A stretch of 24,662 bases of DNA from a virus. Both the position numbers and the translations under genes were made by a program. This document shows, piece after piece, positions 21,513 to 24,662 of the stretch. The stretch is taken from the IMG/VR virus record IMGVR_UViG_3300018432_000044, positions 1-24,662 of that record; one strand, written 5' to 3'. The notes under the pieces were generated by a model. That model did not search any database. It saw nothing but the letters and a program-made list of their open reading frames with translations, and was not told the origin of the DNA. Position 1 is the stretch's first letter; every line of letters begins with the position of its first letter.

Positions 21513-24500
21513 CTACCCGAGAACCCTGCCGGGCCTGGCCTGCTCCATCCGGCCGTGCCTGGAGCTGGCGAGAAGCCCGGCCTGCTCCAGGGTGCCGATG
21601 ACGAGCGGGGTCCCGACGAACGCGCTGGCCGCGCTCACGGCCATGGTGCTCGGGATGACGGTCGTGGTGAACACGAACGTCCCCGAGGCGCCCGCGACGG
21701 CGACGGCGGATGCCACAACGCGCGCGGTCGTGAGCAAGCTCGCGGCGGCCCCCGAGCTGGCCGTGCTGGTCGCGCCGATCGGGACGGTGGTGATGACGAC
21801 CGCGACGGCGGCGCTCTCGGCGGTCGCTTCCGCGGTGATGAGCGCGATCCCGGGGACGAACAGGTCAAGGTCGCCGGTCGCGACCCCGGCCGCCGCCGCG
21901 GTCAGCAGTACGGGCACCCGTACCGCACCGGTGGTGGTGGCCGCCCCCGCCGCGCTCGGAGTGATCGCCTGGGCGACAGTTGCGAGCGCGGACGCCGCTC
22001 CCATCGCGGCGGCCGTCGGCTGCATCAGGACGGGCGCGCTCACCGCCGCCGATCCGGTGCCGGTGGCAGCGGCCGTCGCGGTCAGTAGGAGGAGCGCGCG
22101 CACATCGGCGCTCGTGGACGCCTGGGCGGTTGCTGACGGCGAGAAGAACGCGAACCCGGGGACCTGGAACGCCACGGATGCCGACCCGAGCGCCGCCGTG
22201 GTCGGGGTGACCCTGGGGATCGCGAAGATCGTCGAGCTGGCCGCGCCCGTCGCGATGCCGGTCGGGGCGAGCAACACTGCGGCGGTCAGTGCCACTGAGG
22301 CGTTCGTGGTCGCCGCACCGGTGGGGGTGACCCGGGGCGTGACCAGGACCGTCGCCGAGCTGGTCGCGGTGCCCGTCCCCGTGGGAGTGAGGATCGCGAG
22401 CGTGAGCACGGACGCCGTGGCGGCGGCCGCCGCCGCCCCGGACGGCGTGAGCGCGGTCGCTGCCGTCACTGCTGCCGCACCAGAGGCCGTGGCAGCCGTG
22501 CTCGGGACCACGGGGGCCTGGACCATGACCGTGGCGCTCGCAGCCCCGGAGGCGGCGGCGGACGGCGCGAGGGCGGTCGTGGCAGTGACCGTCGCCGACG
22601 CACTCGCGGTTGCGGTGGCCGTCGGGGCGGCCCGGGGCGTCGCGGTGACCGTCGCGGCCCCCGTGCCCGTAGCGGCAGCCGACGGCACGAGCGCCGTCGT
22701 TGCGGACACCGTGGCCGTCCCGGTAGCGACCGCCGCCGAGGACGGCGTGACCGCTGACGCTGCCGTGACGGAAGCCGCGCCAGCGCTAGTGGCCGCGGCC
22801 GTCGGCGTCACCCGGGGCGTGACGAGTACGGAGGCCGATCCCGCGCCGGTCGCAGCCGCGGTCGGGGCGACCGCGGTGGCAGCCATGACCGTTGCCGCTG
22901 CCGCGCCCGTCGCGACAGATGACGGGGCCACGCGCGGCGTGACCGTGACCGTGGCGCTCGCGGCACCCGTCGCGGGCGCGGTCGACGAGATCCGCGCCGT
23001 CGCCTGGACGGTCGCGCTTGCCGACGCGATAGCGGTCGCTGACGGGACGAGCTGCGGGGCTGCCGTGACGGCGGCGCTCGCCGAGCCCGTCCCGGTGGCG
23101 TCGCTCGCGATGTGCGGCGGGCTCGGGACGGACGCGTCCGTGACCGCGGCCAGGCCCAGCTTGTCCGTTGGCAGTTCCAGCGCGCCGGTCGTGAGCTGCA
23201 AGTCGGGCCGAGCGCCCCCCGAGTAGGTGTCCAGCCACTCGGGGACGAGGACATATACAGACGGCGAGTCGTACGCGCCGCCCTCCCACTGCCAGCCCGG
23301 ATCGTCGCCCGTGTGGTACTCGACCGCCGGTCCGGACGTGTCCTTCTCCAGGTACGCCGAGAACTGATCGGCGCGCAACTCGACGACGCCGCCACCGGGC
23401 ACGGTGCCGCCCACACCGACCGCAAAATAGACATGATTCGCGTTCGCGGGCAGTGTTGCGTCCCGCGTGAACTGGTGCCACGTCCCGGCCGTCGGGGTGA
23501 TCGTAGTTGTCGTGGCCTGCCCCACGAAACCACCGCTAGCCGCGTTGTAGAAGCCGATGAGAAAGTAGAGGTTCATCCCCGCGGGCACGTTGTCGACCTT
23601 CGCTGCACCGCGCGCCCGCACGACTCGGCCCTCGTGCGCGGGGATCGCGTACGTCTCCGTGAGCGCACCGCCGACGCCCGGCGCGTAGAGCTGGGAGTTG
23701 GCGGCCGGGGTGCCCGTGTCGAGCGTGTAGGTCGCCGACATCACGAACCCCGTGCCCGCCGGGCCGGTGCCGTCCGCGACCCGCGCACGCGCCGAGGTGA
23801 CGGTGTCCCCTGAGAAGGCGTTGCTCGCCCAGCCGCGACCGTCGATCGAGGGAGACGGGTTCTGGATCTCCTGTACCCGCACGTAGCGACCACGGCTCGC
23901 GGACTGTTCCGCGGTGCCGTCCCAGGAGCCGCCGAGCATCGCACCGTTGATGAGCCCGACATCCGTGGTCGCATCGAGGACGATCGTCGCGTCGGTCACG
24001 CGCAGCGTGCCGGTCCCGGCTGTCGCACCGCCAGCGACCGCGAAGACGATGACGAACGCTGCCCCGGCGGGTGCGGTCGCCGCTCCCGAACCGATGTGCC
24101 AGCGCTGCAACTGCGGGGAGGACTGCGTGTCGATCGTGGAGTCCGATACGAACACGCCGCTGGCATCAACCCAGCGCAGCCCGAACGAGAGGCTCGTGAA
24201 TGTGCCTGCCTGTACCTTCGCCGCGATGGCGCCCGCCACCGACTGCCCCGGCGTCACCGGGATCACACAGCGCCCGACGCCCGCGGTCCCCACATGCCAG
24301 CCCGCCTGGATCTGGTTGCCAGCCGCCATCGTGCCGGTGACCTCGAAGCAGACCGCACTGGTAACCCCGACACCCGGATCGTTCGTCACCCGAGACGAGG
24401 ACATACTCGTGCCGGTGCTCGTGTAGCCCCAATCCGCGTCGTCGACCCCGAGCCGCGGGTTCGTTACGGAGTTGACCTGCTGGGCGGCGAGATCCTCGCC

Positions 24501-24662
24501 CCACATGCGCGCAGCGCGATCCGCGCCGCCGACATGCACCCCGATCAGGACGGGGCTCTCCGTGAAGTCGGGGACCGGCAGCACCACCCAGGACGGGGCC
24601 TGCCCGTCCGTGATCGTGACCTCCGTCCCCTCCTCGATCAGGACGCCCGCCTCGTCGTAGAT
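21513..24662 (-). CDS. Large repeat-rich fibre-like protein with two jelly-roll-like domains (5' end outside window)
   Basis: The frame is open to the right edge, so at least 1049 residues are seen and the start lies outside. The 25 residues before the first GTG (24587) continue sensibly (IYDEAGVLIEEGTEVTITDG). Numbering from that GTG, residues about 35-205 and 235-430 are beta-rich and resemble carbohydrate-binding-type jelly rolls (NPRLGVDDADWGY; PSPSIDGRGWASNAFSGD). From about 495 to 1000 run some 25 copies of a 20-residue repeat, rough pattern ATGxGSAxVxxxPRVxPTAA. A short basic tail (RHGRMEQARPGRVLG) ends the protein. It is not in the usual fibre slot but just before the head-tail adaptor, suggesting a head- or neck-attached fibre or surface decoration. 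Confidence 0.75.
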   Translation of the reverse strand: MYDEAGVLIEEGTEVTITDGQAPSWVVLPVPDFTESPVLIGVHVGGADRAARMWGEDLAAQQVNSVTNPRLGVDDADWGYTSTGTSMSSSRVTNDPGVGVTSAVCFEVTGTMAAGNQIQAGWHVGTAGVGRCVIPVTPGQSVAGAIAAKVQAGTFTSLSFGLRWVDASGVFVSDSTIDTQSSPQLQRWHIGSGAATAPAGAAFVIVFAVAGGATAGTGTLRVTDATIVLDATTDVGLINGAMLGGSWDGTAEQSASRGRYVRVQEIQNPSPSIDGRGWASNAFSGDTVTSARARVADGTGPAGTGFVMSATYTLDTGTPAANSQLYAPGVGGALTETYAIPAHEGRVVRARGAAKVDNVPAGMNLYFLIGFYNAASGGFVGQATTTTITPTAGTWHQFTRDATLPANANHVYFAVGVGGTVPGGGVVELRADQFSAYLEKDTSGPAVEYHTGDDPGWQWEGGAYDSPSVYVLVPEWLDTYSGGARPDLQLTTGALELPTDKLGLAAVTDASVPSPPHIASDATGTGSASAAVTAAPQLVPSATAIASASATVQATARISSTAPATGAASATVTVTPRVAPSSVATGAAAATVMAATAVAPTAAATGAGSASVLVTPRVTPTAAATSAGAASVTAASAVTPSSAAVATGTATVSATTALVPSAAATGTGAATVTATPRAAPTATATASASATVTATTALAPSAAASGAASATVMVQAPVVPSTAATASGAAAVTAATALTPSGAAAAAATASVLTLAILTPTGTGTATSSATVLVTPRVTPTGAATTNASVALTAAVLLAPTGIATGAASSTIFAIPRVTPTTAALGSASVAFQVPGFAFFSPSATAQASTSADVRALLLLTATAAATGTGSAAVSAPVLMQPTAAAMGAASALATVAQAITPSAAGAATTTGAVRVPVLLTAAAAGVATGDLDLFVPGIALITAEATAESAAVAVVITTVPIGATSTASSGAAASLLTTARVVASAVAVAGASGTFVFTTTVIPSTMAVSAASAFVGTPLVIGTLEQAGLLASSRHGRMEQARPGRVLG
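21582..23099 (-). repeat. About 25 tandem 60-bp (20-residue) coding repeats
   Basis: The repeats lie within the large fibre-like gene. Representative units are ATGAASATVTVTPRVAPSSV, ATGAAAATVMAATAVAPTAA and ATGAGSASVLVTPRVTPTAA. The period is almost strictly 20 residues; two or three units have one or two extra. Divergence grows towards the C-terminus. At DNA level the repeats are imperfect, with recurrent CCCGGGGCGTGAC-like segments on the plus strand. Confidence 0.8.

Noticed and set aside
21592-23226. A 544-codon plus-strand open frame rich in A and V
   Set aside because: It is the antisense of the 20-residue repeats of the fibre-like gene. The minus-strand frame is longer, continues into recognisable domains and fits the operon direction.

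Overview
The window is a block of late and recombination genes from a tailed bacteriophage (or prophage) with a contractile, myovirus-type tail. The DNA is very GC-rich, codons end mostly in G or C, and GTG starts are common. The tape measure carries two cell-wall-degrading domains of a kind common in phages of Actinobacteria. Together these suggest a high-GC Gram-positive, probably actinobacterial, host; this is inference. No tRNA, CRISPR array, insertion sequence, integrase or recognisable repressor was seen.

Almost everything is on the minus strand, so gene order reads from the right end of the window to the left. From 24662 to 18572 lies the head-proximal and neck block. It holds a very large repeat-rich fibre-like protein (open at the right edge), a head-tail adaptor, a probable head-closure protein, an HK97 gp10-like completion protein and a probable tail terminator. 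Three small unrecognised proteins (cysteine-rich, membrane and zinc-ribbon-like) sit among them. A perfect hairpin at 18513-18539 closes the block. From 18457 to 4775 is the tail: a small acidic protein, sheath, tube, tail assembly chaperone with a GGGAAAC -1 frameshift site, a 1308-residue tape measure with two lytic domains, then a baseplate set in the order of Bacillus PBSX xkdP-xkdU (LysM protein, hub, two small proteins, gp25-like, J-like, I-like), a 49-residue basic protein and a tail fibre. Endolysin and holin follow (4763-3688), and a strong hairpin (3592-3622) ends that transcript.

Between lysis and recombination genes is a compact plus-strand unit (3190-3622). It has its own promoter-like sequence, two or three tiny overlapping ORFs, and shares the hairpin. 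Facing it, leftward, is a recombination block (3093-161): RecT-like annealing protein, a 77-residue protein, a Cas4/AddB-like Fe-S nuclease, a 61-residue protein and an HNH protein. Another leftward gene starts at 122 and runs off the left edge.

The most notable non-coding signal is a 17-bp palindrome of consensus TGGTAG-N5-CTACCA. It occurs three times, only in the divergent control region (3131-3147, 3201-3217) and just upstream of the left-edge gene (142-158). It looks like a family of operators for one regulator. Most adjacent genes overlap by 1 to 8 bases (TGATG, ATGA, GTGA), implying translational coupling along the long transcripts.
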